A DNA stretch of 64,000 nt from Rebecca billardiae RCC1528 (Eukaryota > Haptophyta): positions 930,001 to 994,000 of the forward strand of contig OZ251234.1 of assembly GCA_965240325.2 (NCBI GenBank), read 5' to 3'. The position numbers and the translations under genes are program-made. Positions 42,084-53,019 of the stretch are shown piece by piece. The first letter of the stretch is position 1, and the number at the start of each line of letters is the position of its first letter. Below the pieces are notes generated by a model. It was not told where the DNA came from. It ran no database searches and saw only the letters and a program-made list of their open reading frames with translations.

Positions 42084-43057
42084 ATTGTTCTATAACCGTT
42101 CGGTTATAGGGGTATAACTGGGCCAGCCCGCCGCCATGATCGGCTGCTCCTCAATGCTGCTAACCGCTGCTGACCTGCTAGGGCGGCTGACCGGACCGTG
42201 CCTGGGCGGGCAGCAAGCTCCGGGCGTCGGGTGCGCGCCCAGCGAAGCGGTATGATTCCTGGGCGGGCTATATACGGGCAGCCGGTCCCGCCTGTACCGA
42301 ACCGGTAGATTCTACCTCTGAGCGCCGCCGATGCGGGCCGCGGCAGGCCTGCTCTTCGGCAGCCGAGGCAGGGCGGGGCCTGGGCTGATAGCCCCAGCTG
42401 TTCAGCAGCACTTCTGTCCACCGACCGTACCCCGCTCGGTGGCGACTCCTCTGCTAAGGGCGGGCGCAACCCTCGTCGGCTGCGAGCGGGCCGTCGGCTT
42501 ATTCCTCCTCGGGTGCTGGCGGTGGCGTCGCTACTGATTTCGCACCCTGCCCTCCCACCCGGCTCGACTGTGGTGGGCATGGCTTGTTCCGGTTGTGGCG
42601 AAATCAGTAGCGACGCCACCGCCCGCACCCGAGGAGGAATAAGCCGACGGCCCGCTCGCAGCCGACGAGGGTTGCGCCCGCCCTTAGCAGAGGAGTCGCC
42701 ACCGAGCGGGGTACGGTCGGTGGACCGAAGTGCTGCTGAACAGCTGGGGCTATCAGCCCAGGCCCCGCCCTGCCTCGGCTGCCGAAGAGCAGGCCTGCCG
42801 CGGCCCGCATCGGCGGCGCTCAGAGGTAGAATCTACCGGTTCGGTACAGGCGGGACCGGCTGCCCGTATATAGCCCGCCCAGGAATCATACCGCTTCGCT
42901 GGGCGCGCACCCGACGCCCGGAGCTTGCTGCCCGCCCAGGCACGGTCCGGTCAGCCGCCCTAGCAGGTCAGCAGCGGTTAGCAGCATTGAGGAGCAGCCG
43001 ATCATGGCGGCGGGCTGGCCCAGTTATACCCCTATAACCGAACGGTTATAGAACAAT
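42084..43057. repeat. Near-perfect inverted repeat, 460-bp arms
   Basis: Arms 42084-42543 and 42598-43057 are complementary with only about two mismatches seen; the loop is 54 bp (42544-42597). The arms begin ATTGTTCTATAACCG and contain a small internal palindrome (CTATAACCG TT CGGTTATAG). The right arm reaches the right end of the inserted element. Confidence 0.93.
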
Positions 43058-43073
43058 TATTATAATAATAGAA
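43056..43073. repeat. 18-bp direct repeat, right (att-like core)
   Basis: Second copy of ATTATTATAATAATAGAA, directly right of the inserted element. Confidence 0.9.
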
Positions 43074-43111
43074 CACGGCCCGCCATTGGTGTAAACTGCA
43101 TACGGTTGGAG

Positions 43112-44222
43112 CAAGGGAGGTCCGGGCCGGTCGGGAGCTCCCAGCGAGCGGCCAGCGCGACGTCACTGCAAAGTTTTCCCTGAGCGCCGGGCGGCGGCAG
43201 CGGCGAGGGCGAGTACTCCGCTGGCGGGGCGCGCACGGGGCACAGCGCTGCGGGCGCGGATGTGCCCGCAGAGCCGGCGCGCGCGGACGGACTGTTGCGG
43301 GAGAGCACTCGGCGCCCTCCTGCGCCGCGCGTCTTGCGCCACGCCTCTTTCGCCTCGGCTCAGGGCAGCGCGCACATGCGCGCCGCGTCAAGGCCAGCCT
43401 TGCCTGCGCCGCAGCCGACCGCGCGCGCGCCGTGCGCGGCGTGGTCGGGAAGGAACGGGCGCTGCCGCGGGGCGAGGTGGCGACACCATGCGCGCACGCC
43501 ATGCCGCCCCGTGATGCCGCGAAAGGGCACGGCAATAGATCTGCACAGCTGTTGACGAGTGCTGATCACTTGTCGTGCCAAGCCACGGACCTGAGCTCGA
43601 AGAAGATGATGAAAGAGCATCAGCGCGAGGAAAGCGTCGCATCCAGCACCTCTACTTGACCATACGGTGATGAATATCCATGTAAGAGTAGCCCGCGCGC
43701 CCGTCTGGCACTGTTCTGCGTCTCAATGATCGTCCTGACAAGGGTCACGACCGCGAGGCCGTGCACACCATTTGTGACAAGTCAAAGAGGCATGCAAACG
43801 GACCGACGACACGCTCGTCAAGGCGTGGCGGGGCGGCATGGCGTGCGCGCATGGTGTCGCCACCTCGCCCCGCGGCAGCGCCCGTTCCTTCCCGACCACG
43901 CCGCGCACGGCGCGCGCGCGGTCGGCTGCGGCGCAGGCAAGGCTGGCCTGGCCTTGACGCGGCGCGCATGTGCGCGCTGCCCTGAGCCGAGGCGAAAGAG
44001 GCGTGGCGCAAGACGCGCGGCGCAGGAGGGCGCCGAGTGCTCTCCCGCAGCAGCCCGTCCGCGCGCGCCGGCTCTGCGGGCACATCCGCGCCCGCAGCGC
44101 TGTCGCGCCCCGCCAGCGGAGTACTCGCCCTCGCCGCTGCCGCCGCCCGGCGCTCAGGGAAAACTTTGCAGTATGATGTCGCGCTGGCCGCTCGCTGGGA
44201 GCTCCCGGCCCGACCTCCCTTG
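43112..44222. mobile_element. Foldback element Y, copy in unit 1
   Basis: Inverted arms 43112-43511 and 43829-44222 surround a 317-bp centre. Ends are CAAGGGAGGT and ACCTCCCTTG, resembling the ends of element W. The arms are clearly related to those of element X. Frames in the arms mirror each other and are not genes. Confidence 0.82.
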
Positions 44223-44246
44223 GCCACCCGATTCCAATCGCTACTA

Positions 44247-44532
44247 CCAGTACAGTTTACTATGTTTTAACGTGCACACTTGGTTAAGGCGTGATTGACG
44301 CCATCCAATGACACTGCACAAAGACACCGCCACAAAACAGACCGGCGCAGGCAGGTGAGGGGCGCGTTGCCGCACCTCATCGAGGTGGCCATTGCAGCAA
44401 GCGGCCGCCCCGCGCCCGGAGGCACGCGCTCGGGAGCGCGCTCTGACACCACACGGGGAGGGTGCTGCACCTGGATGTTGTATCCCAGCCACCTCGAGAG
44501 TGCAGCCGCGCCAAACACCTGCCTGCGCTGTG
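44247..44532 (-). repeat. Dispersed repeat R1, copy 2
   Basis: Inverse copy of 12281-12628, beginning CAGTTTACTATG on the + strand. An AGTAAAC-bearing motif (GTTTACTAAGAATAAGAGAC) lies about 320 bp further on, near 44850, and may be the other end of a longer element. Confidence 0.78.
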
Positions 44533-44885
44533 AGCGACGCCTAACGTCGACTGATCGAGCCCCAGCCGAAGGGAAGAACTGGAAGATGAAGGGTGGGCAG
44601 GTCCACATGCCCGGCGTAAACTGCGCGCTGCTCGCCTGCGGAGGCAAGCAGCGCACCCCCGCCGCCTTCGCAGCAGCGGGGGCGGGGGAAAGCGGCCCCT
44701 CTCGGCTGCCGCCAGCCCCTGTCTGCCCACCTACCCCGGTTGTGGCACAGAGCCTTCGCCTGCCCCGAACACAAACACCTTGTGAACAGGGTCAGGCGCG
44801 GCCCCACGCCCCATCGAGACGAGTGGGCCCGCGAAGAGCGCGTTTACTAAGAATAAGAGACGCACACAGCTCAGGCAGGCGAGAT

Positions 44886-45766
44886 CTCAGTTTATTAATA
44901 ATCTACTACGCGACCCGGAGATCTCTCGTCCGCATGATTTAATTAATTAAATCAGTGTCGACAGTGATCGCCTGATCGGCGGCAACGCAGGCCGCATTGA
45001 GTTTAAAAATCCATTCTGATTTGTGGCGCACGGCCCCCGGCCCGAAAGCGGGCGAAAGGTCTGAGCGTGAGCGAAAGCCGGGGGGGGGGGGCGGCGCACG
45101 TGCTCTGCAAAATCAAAAAAGAGGATGCGCGCAGGATTTGGGGGATTTTTGTAGGTGGATTTAGGTGTGAAACCGCAGCATGGAGACCCCATATCGCTGG
45201 CTGACATGATTGCGTTTGTACTGCCCCTTAATCTTTGGATAGTAAGTAATAGAAGAAATCGGATGGAATCAAATAGGACGAAGTCATCTCTGATACCTTT
45301 CTGATAGTCAAGATTCGTGTGTTGAACTGACCATAAAAAGGTGAGATATCGAACTAATTCTCTGGATAGCTGTACACTCCTCAGATTCATCAAAGCGTGA
45401 CGCGATATGGTATTGCGCGGGTAGCTTGAATCGACGTTCCCGCGCGCCCTGGTATCATACGGTTATCAAGCTACTCTTGCTGATATACTTTTGTTCATAC
45501 ATCTACTGTAATACGACTTCAATGCGGGTGGCAATCCATTCTTGTGATTGCAAGAATGGATTGCCACCCGCATTGACGGGCCTGAAAATCTCGTCATGAG
45601 CATAAGAATTTCTACCGCTTCACGCACGACCCTTGATTCTCTCCCATTTAATACCGGCGCGTCCGGGAGAGCTTGACGAATATGAACGATAAAATTGAGC
45701 GGACAAATATTCATAATATCTCCCTTCATGATTAATACTATACCATGGTACGTGGCCTAGTTGCGG
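44886..45766. other. Lower-GC segment with a 24-bp-arm hairpin
   Basis: This about 0.9-kb segment, shared with unit 2, is visibly AT-richer than the neighbourhood. It carries a G11 tract near 45080 and a perfect hairpin at 45521-45574 (24-bp arms, 6-bp loop, arm starting AATGCGGGTGGC). Frames on the - strand (148 and 87 codons) have ordinary composition but match nothing I recognise. It could be foreign or organelle-derived. Confidence 0.5.
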
Positions 45767-46208
45767 CTCGTGACTCTCGTGAGTCGTGACTCGCAACGTG
45801 AGTCACGGACAGAGTGTGCCATCGCAGTCCGGTCATCAGCCTGTCCCTGATCTAAATTCTAATGCGGCGGCACAGTCTCACGGGCACGCGGTCACGGTGA
45901 CGGTCAGGGAGCCTGGTTTAATGGCGGAATGTTATTATAATAATAATTATATATATATATATTATGTGGCAATCAAATGCGGCCAGCCGGCCCGCGCCGG
46001 CGGCGGCACGCGGGGTTAGGCCGCGGTGGCCGTCGGTGGCACTGTAACTCAGCAGTCTGGACTCGGTCGCGGCGAGTCGGGGCGGTCCAGTAGGCGCGCC
46101 GGCACACGGCGGACAGTCGGACACGGCTGGACTTGGAGAGTGCGGTACTTACGTTTCGAAACGCGCCCGGTGCACCACGGCGTCGCCCACTCGATGGATC
46201 CTCACGGT

Positions 46209-48228
46209 TCACGACATGATGACGCTCTTGGCCCTCTGGATCTTCCCGCGCCTGCCTTTGAGGCGCGGTGATGCGCTGAGCATTCCCTTGCCGCCGAACA
46301 GGCGCGACTGGAGCAGCTTCCCAGAGTCACGTCGGCCGCCGAGCTGGGGGGCGCCCGGATCTGGCGCGCCCTCGAGCGTGTCAAGCTCTGCGTCCACCGC
46401 ACGTCCCTTTGCCTGGGTGAGCGCGAGGAGGTGATTCTTCGCGAGCGTCTCGGACTCCAGCTGCGCCTGGCACGCACCCATCATGCTCTTGAAGTAGTCG
46501 GACTGCGGGAAGTCGGCATCATCGAAGCCAAACGGGTTGGAGAGAATGGCTGCCGCAGCATGAGACGGAGAGGGCGCATCGCGTGTGGTCAGACGCAACC
46601 GCACCACCAGCGGCGCGTGCGCGCGCGCGCGCGCGCCTCGACGTCCCAGCCCGCGCCGTACGCGCTCGGCCACCCAGCCCATGCGCACTGGCGCACTCTG
46701 CGCGCGCGCTCGCGCGCACTGTGCAGATCCAGGCAGGCTTGGTAGAAGACGCTCCAGAGGAGCACTTGGAGGATGACAATGCCATACACAACCCACTCGC
46801 CTTGCTCATGAGCGGCAGCAAGATCAGCAGCAGACTCCATCGTGGCCGTGGCCATGGTGAACTTGACGATGAGAGTGAGAAGTGCCACGTAAGGCAGTGG
46901 CAATTGCACACCCACATACCTGGCGCCGTGCAGGGGCACAGACAGAGCCGCAGGTGAGCAGCCCGTGATCAGGCGCACGGATGGTGGCGGTCGAGACAGC
47001 ATGCATGAGCAGATTGCGCACACGACTGCTGTTGCACAGCACACGTCGCGGGAGCAACAGCACCAGCATGCCTGCACGTGCCCTTGGTTGCACGGCACGG
47101 CTCGGCTCGGCTGGCTAGTCCGCGGGAGCCCACGCCCGATGGCGCGACTGGGCGCACCCGCCTGGCAGGGACGTCGCGGCAGGGTCGCAGCGACGCAGGC
47201 GCGCACATGTGCGAGTCTCCAACCATACCCCGCAGCTTGAAGATCTGCTCGAGCAGCAGCTTGCGCTCGTAGTGCTTGCCTCCCCAGCGGCCGCCAGCCA
47301 TCTCTGCCGCCGAGTGGAAATGATAGAGGAGCCATCCCGCCACCGATTGCGCCTTGCGCGGCAGCGACTCGAGGATGGTGCGCTCTGCAGGCATCAGCAG
47401 CCCGGCGTCTTCCATCTGGGAGAGATCATTTTCACCGCGCGCCTCGGAGAAGGTGAGCATGAAGATGAGCAGGAGGTAGCGCAGCACGCTGCGTGGAATG
47501 GGCGCCGCATCATGGGGACAGAGTGCGCGTCAGGCAGGTCACGCGCGGCACGAGACGGCACGTGGGCGGGGTGACGCGCCGCTGGACGACACCATGGCGC
47601 GACGGTTCACAGACAGACTGGCGTGACCCGGAGCACACGGCATGCAGTGCATACGGTACCGTCTGCGCATGGCGCGCGCATGGGCATCAGTGCCAGCGAA
47701 GACGTGGCCCGCCATCGTGGAGATGTTACACACGTTGCCAAAGAGCGTCCCTACCACCTGCAGCCGCAGCGTGCTCCAGCGCGAGAGCACGAGGCTCACG
47801 AACAGGCCGAGGAAGAAGGCAGAGAGCCGATGGAGGTCGCCGACGAGCTCGGCAAGCTTCTCCTTGACGTCAAGCATATTCTCGAGCTCCACGGGGGAGT
47901 AGTGCACGATGAAGCCGAGCATGACGGCGATTCCCACCAGCACGAACGCCTGTACCCACAGGAACGGATTCTCCAACAAGGTGCCGCGCAGGATCACCGC
48001 AAAGCCAAGCTTGTGCACGCGGCCAATATCGTAGCGGCTCACATGCCCAGATGCCGAGAAGCGCACGAGCGCCTGCTCCTCGCCCCCGCACACGCCTCGA
48101 GTGTCGTCGTAGCAGGTGCGGCTGCTTCGCCCCAGCTTGTGCTCGGGCGAAGCAGGTGGCTTGCCTTGCGCGGACGAAGGAGCTCCGGGTGCTTCATTGC
48201 CCGGGGGTGGGCCAGTGCCTCCAGACAT
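46209..48228 (-). CDS. Bestrophin-family anion channel (bestrophin B, copy 2)
   Basis: Exons 48228-47660, 47488-47207, 46919-46720 and 46549-46209 give the same 463-aa protein as copy 1. The differences noticed between the two gene copies fall in introns (for example near 47177 and 47632). The structure, membrane segments and NPFGFDDADF motif are as in copy 1. Identical coding sequence with few intron changes indicates a recent duplication; both copies appear intact, so dosage may be doubled. Confidence 0.87.
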
Positions 48229-48356
48229 TCTGGGACCCTCCACACCGCGACGGCCGCGGACACCGCCTACTTCACGGCAGAATTGCAAAGGTGGTCGCGC
48301 GATTGTTGGGGGCGCCACCCGGGTGGCGGCGGCGGCGAGGGGCCAGGCCGATGAGT

Positions 48357-48374
48357 ATTATTATAATAATAGAA
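48357..48374. other. Uninterrupted target site of the recombinase element
   Basis: A single ATTATTATAATAATAGAA at the position where unit 1 carries the 3,685-bp insertion; this is the empty site. Confidence 0.88.
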
Positions 48375-48412
48375 CACGGCCCGCCATTGGTGTAAACTGC
48401 ATACGGTTGGAG

Positions 48413-49519
48413 CAAGGGAGGTCCGGGCCGGGAGCTCCCAGCGAGCGGCCAGCGCGACGTCACTGCAAAGTTTTCCCTGAGCGCCGGGCGGCGGCAGCGG
48501 CGAGGGCGAGTACTCCGCTGGCGGGGCGCGCACGGGGCACAGCGCTGCGGGCGCGGATGTGCCCGCAGAGCCGGCGCGCGCGGACGGACTGTTGCGGGAG
48601 AGCACTCGGCGCCCTCCTGCGCCGCGCGTCTTGCGCCACGCCTCTTTCGCCTCGGCTCAGGGCAGCGCGCACATGCGCGCCGCGTCAAGGCCAGCCTTGC
48701 CTGCGCCGCAGCCGACCGCGCGCGCGCCGTGCGCGGCGTGGTCGGGAAGGAACGTGCGCTGCCGCGGGGCGAGGTGGCGACACCATGCGCGCACGCCATG
48801 CCGCCCCGTGATGCCGCGAAAGGGCACGGCAATAGATCTGCACAGCTGTTGACGAGTGCTGATCACTTGTCGTGCCAAGCCACGGACCTGAGCTCGAAGA
48901 AGATGATGAAAGAGCATCAGCGCGAGGAAAGCGTCGCATCCAGCACCTCTACTTGACCATACGGTGATGAATATCCATGTAAGAGTAGCCCGCGCGCCCG
49001 TCTGGCACTGTTCTGCGTCTCAATGATCGTCCTGACAAGGGTCACGACCGCGAGGCCGTGCACACCATTTGTGACAAGTCAAAGAGGCATGCAAACGGAC
49101 CGACGACACGCTCGTCAAGGCGTGGCGGGGCGGCATGGCGTGCGCGCATGGTGTCGCCACCTCGCCCCGCGGCAGCGCCCGTTCCTTCCCGACCACGCCG
49201 CGCACGGCGCGCGCGCGGTCGGCTGCGGCGCAGGCAAGGCTGGCCTGGCCTTGACGCGGCGCGCATGTGCGCGCTGCCCTGAGCCGAGGCGAAAGAGGCG
49301 TGGCGCAAGACGCGCGGCGCAGGAGGGCGCCGAGTGCTCTCCCGCAACAGCCCGTCCGCGCGCGCCGGCTCTGCGGGCACATCCGCGCCCGCAGCGCTGT
49401 CGCGCCCCGCCAGCGGAGTACTCGCCCTCGCCGCTGCCGCCGCCCGGCGCTCAGGGAAAACTTTGCAGTATGATGTCGCGCTGGCCGCTCGCTGGGAGCT
49501 CCCGGCCCGACCTCCCTTG
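48413..49519. mobile_element. Foldback element Y, copy in unit 2
   Basis: Duplicate of 43112-44222, with a 4-bp deletion near the left end and a few base changes (such as T for G near 48753). Confidence 0.82.
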
Positions 49520-49543
49520 GCCACCCGATTCCAATCGCTACTA

Positions 49544-49829
49544 CCAGTACAGTTTACTATGTTTTAACGTGCACACTTGGTTAAGGCGTGATTGACGCCA
49601 TCCAATGACACTGCACAAAGACACCGCCACAAAACAGACCGGCGCAGGCAGGTGAGGGGCGCGTTGCCGCACCTCATCGAGGTGGCCATTGCAGCAAGCG
49701 GCCGCCCCGCGCTCGGAGGCACGCGCTCGGGAGCGCGCTCTGACACCACACGGGGAGGGTGCTGCACCTGGATGTTGTATCCCAGCCACCTCGAGAGTGC
49801 AGCCGCGCCAAACACCTGCCTGCGCTGTG
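49544..49829 (-). repeat. Dispersed repeat R1, copy 3
   Basis: Duplicate of the copy at 44247-44532, with only single-base differences. Confidence 0.78.
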
Positions 49830-50182
49830 AGCGACGCCTAACGTCGACTGATCGAGCCCCAGCCGAAGGGAAGAACTGGAAGATGAAGGGTGGGCAGGTC
49901 CACATGCCCGGCGTAAACTGCGCGCTGCTCGCCTGCGGAGGCAAGCAGCGCACCCCCGCCGCCTTCGCAGCAGCGGGGGCGGGGGAAAGCGGCCCCTCTC
50001 GGCTGCCGCCAGCCCCTGTCTGCCCACCTACCCCGGTTGTGGCACAGAGCCTTCGCCTGCCCCGAACACAAACACCTTGTGAACAGGGTCAGGCGCGGCC
50101 CCACGCCCCATCGAGACGAGTGGGCCCGCGAAGAGCGCGTTTACTAAGAATAAGAGACGCACACAGCTCAGGCAGGCGAGAT

Positions 50183-50752
50183 CTCAGTTTATTAATAATC
50201 TACTACGCGACCCGGAGATCTCTCGTCCGCATGATTTAATTAATTAAATCAGTGTCGACAGTGATCGCCTGATCGGCGGCAACGCAGGCCGCATTGAGTT
50301 TAAAAATCCATTCTGATTTGTGGCGCACGGCCCCCGGCCCGAAAGCGGGCGAAAGGTCTGAGCGTGAGCGAAAGCCGGGGGGGGGGGGCGGCGCACGTGC
50401 TCTGCAAAATCAAAAAAGAGGATGCGCGCAGGATTTGGGGGATTTTTGTAGGTGGATTTAGGTGTGAAACCGCAGCATGGAGACCCCATATCGCTGGCTG
50501 ACATGATTGCGTTTGTACTGCCCCTTAATCTTTGGATAGTAAGTAATAGAAGAAATCGGATGGAATCAAATAGGACGAAGTCATCTCTGATACCTTTCTG
50601 ATAGTCAAGATTCGTGTGTTGAACTGACCATAAAAAGGTGAGATATCGAACTAATTCTCTGGATAGCTGTACACTCCTCAGATTCATCAAAGCGTGACGC
50701 GATATGGTATTGCGCGGGTAGCTTGAATCGACGTTCCCGCGCGCCCTGGTAT
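50183..50752. other. Lower-GC segment of unit 2, left part
   Basis: Corresponds to about 44886-45455. It is cut after CTGGTAT by the TIR transposon; the rest continues at 52696. Confidence 0.55.
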
Positions 50753-52695
50753 TAGCCTGGTCCAAACGCACTGGAGCACTTTCGGGGATTTTATCGCCAA
50801 ATGAATGCGGGCCCCTAGGCGCGCGCTCACACCCGGAAACAGCGTAGCAAATGGGCCCAGCCCGGGCGGAGCAAAAGTTTCGGCCTAAAAATCGCATCCG
50901 CGGCCCGTCGTGAGCGTGCGCGCGCGCGCCGCGGACAACTACGGACACATAGAGAATCGTCAGTCTGAATGTGGGTAAGTACTTAGCCGAAATGAGCCCA
51001 AACGCACGAACTTACTTATTGGCGTACGTCGAGGCGAACATGAACCTTGGTACAGGCCATTAGGATGGGCTCTGGTCTGTGCGCAAGTGGCCGTACTCAA
51101 CTACTGCAAGATTGACTATATTACCCATTTGTACCCGCATAATATGGGAAATTTACCCGCATAAATATGCGTTCTGCGTCTGTGTAATTAAATGCCAGTA
51201 TGTCGTTACATATTCGCCATAGGTGGGTAGCTGTCCCAGGCTGCACGATTAGTGCGGCGCTCGGGGTGCAGTGGTCGGACGAGGCTCCGCCTGGCCTTCC
51301 GCGCACTCCTGCAGACAAGAAGAGGGCCGGACTCCCACCCGGCCAGGCGTGCGACAGTCGGTCAGGTGCTGGACCTGGTCTGGAGACCATCTCCTGCGTG
51401 GCGACTGGCCGATGTGCGGCACAACGCGCGCCGCCGTGAGCCACACGGCAGGTTCGCAACGGATCCGGATCGCGTGTCCATGGCGGCGTGCATCGAGTCA
51501 TTCAAGCTGTCAAGTCGCGTGCCACGCCCGCCCTTTCACTTGGGGCATCCGTACTGCCTACAACGACGACATGTGCGTCCTTAGACGAGGCATAATCGCG
51601 GTTCTAGCTGCTCGTCCAAGGGTCAGATCGCACGTCCTTGCTCGCCCGACAGCCTCAACGGCGGACTGATGTGATCCGCGGGTGACGATGCGACCGCTTC
51701 GAGTGCGCCTACGGCCACCACCGGGGTGGGGATCGTTCATGGGCACCCTCCGCGTGCCATGACATGCTCTGGCCGTGCGTGGTGACTTGACCCACCGCAC
51801 GTAAACGGGGAAGACACCCGAGCACGTGCTTCCGAGCCACCCGAATGGCACAATGTGCCACCCATGGACACCAAACACGTGCCAAAGCGCGAGCCTTGCG
51901 TGCTGGAGTAGCCGCACGACACCAAGGAAGACGTACGAGCGCTCTCAACCATCTTCAAGCGACGACTCCGTCGACTCTGCCTCGCAGACCGCGGTACGAT
52001 CCTCGACCTTGTGCTCGCAGCAAAGGCCACGACGGTAAAGCAGCACCCAGGGGATGGGAGTCAGCCGGCAGCCACTACAATGTAACTGTACATACCCAGC
52101 CCCGCAAGGCGAGCCGTCCTGATCGCCCCCAGCCCGTCATACAGCTCCACGAGAAGCACAAATCGACTGCCGCCGCCTTGGGCGACCCATGCGCAAACGT
52201 GACGGGACTGGCCGGATGAAGCGTTGGCGATGCGCAGCGCGCCCAACGCTGGTGGTGGCATCGAGTACATGCTAGGGGTAGGCGGTGCCCCATGCGAGCC
52301 GTCGCGTGCCGCGCATATTCCCGGAGGTGCCCCTTCTCGAAGGCGCAGCGCAACCCAGCAGCTGAGCGTTCGACGCGCGCCGTCGGGCGAGAAGTCGACC
52401 TGGCGACGGACCGCGGGCGGCGGAAGCAACGCAGACATGTCGCTTAAGGTGTGCACGCACACCGCCGGGGCACCCGAACGATGTGTCCAGCACTACACCT
52501 GACATGAGGCGGCGCAGTCGTCCAGTCGAGGCTCTCGAGCCCCTTCCGACCTCGTCGCGGCGAGCCGTCGGACGGCCGGTGGCGATTTTTGACGAGCGCG
52601 ACGAGCTGAGAGCGACGAGAAAAATCGGGAGAAATGAGGCGCCCAAAATCCGAAAAAGGCTTTTTCAGTGGCGAAAATCGGGATGGACCAGGCTA
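50753..52695. mobile_element. TIR DNA transposon, non-autonomous, with 7-bp target duplication
   Basis: Ends are TAGCCTGGTCCA and its inverse TGGACCAGGCTA (12 bp). CTGGTAT flanks both sides (50746-50752 and 52696-52702) and occurs once at the empty site in unit 1 near 45455. The 1,943-bp interior has no credible transposase; frames are short on both strands. Superfamily is uncertain: 7-8-bp duplications suggest hAT- or P-like, but the terminal bases are not diagnostic. Confidence 0.85.
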
Positions 52696-52702
52696 CTGGT
52701 AT

Positions 52703-53019
52703 CATACGGTTATCAAGCTACTCTTGCTGATATACTTTTGTTCATACATCTACTGTAATACGACTTCAATGCGGGTGGCAATCCATTCTTGTGATTGCAA
52801 GAATGGATTGCCACCCGCATTGACGGGCCTGAAAATCTCGTCATGAGCATATAAGAATTTCTACCGCTTCACGCACGACCCTTGATTCTCTCCCATTTAA
52901 TACCGGCGCGTCCGGGAGAGCTTGACGAATATGAACGATAAAATTGAGCGGACAAATATTCATAATATCTCCCTTCATGATTAATACTATACCATGGTAC
53001 GTGGCCTAGTTGCGGCTCG
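52703..53019. other. Lower-GC segment of unit 2, right part with hairpin
   Basis: Matches 45456-45766 plus 4 bp, including the 24-bp-arm hairpin (52767-52820), with a 2-bp AT insertion near 52851. Confidence 0.6.

Larger units (their letters stand above)
39371..43055 (+). mobile_element. Tyrosine-recombinase element with RNase H fragment and giant hairpin
   Basis: The 3,685-bp insertion is defined exactly by comparison with the empty site in unit 2. Order: 310 bp non-coding, an RNase H-like frame (39682-40038), a 38-bp minisatellite (about 40110-40470), a tyrosine-recombinase frame (40706-41662), about 420 bp spacer, and a hairpin with 460-bp arms reaching the right end. No reverse transcriptase is present. 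It is either a defective DIRS-like element or a minimal recombinase-driven (Crypton-like) element that captured an RNase H piece. Confidence 0.85.
36759..45766. repeat. Tandem segmental duplication, unit 1
   Basis: The unit begins CTCGTGACTCTCGTGAG and ends GTGGCCTAGTTGCGG. Removing the inserted recombinase element and one 18-bp repeat leaves 5,305 bp, against 5,303 bp for unit 2 after removing its own insertion. Differences between the units are few: a 4-bp TA-length change, a 4-bp indel, a 2-bp indel and scattered single bases. Contents are bestrophin B, foldback Y, repeat R1 and a low-GC segment. Confidence 0.93.
45767..53019. repeat. Tandem segmental duplication, unit 2
   Basis: Second copy of the 5.3-kb unit, joined directly to unit 1. 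It lacks the recombinase element of unit 1 but carries a TIR transposon at 50753-52695. The unit boundaries share the 4-bp microhomology CTCG. Confidence 0.93.

Noticed and set aside
42104-43037. Two identical 174-codon frames facing each other
   Set aside because: They are the two arms of the 460-bp palindrome read outward; no domain is present.
45060-45766. Mitochondrial or plastid DNA insertion
   Set aside because: Composition is suggestive, but no organelle gene could be recognised, so it is kept only as an open question.
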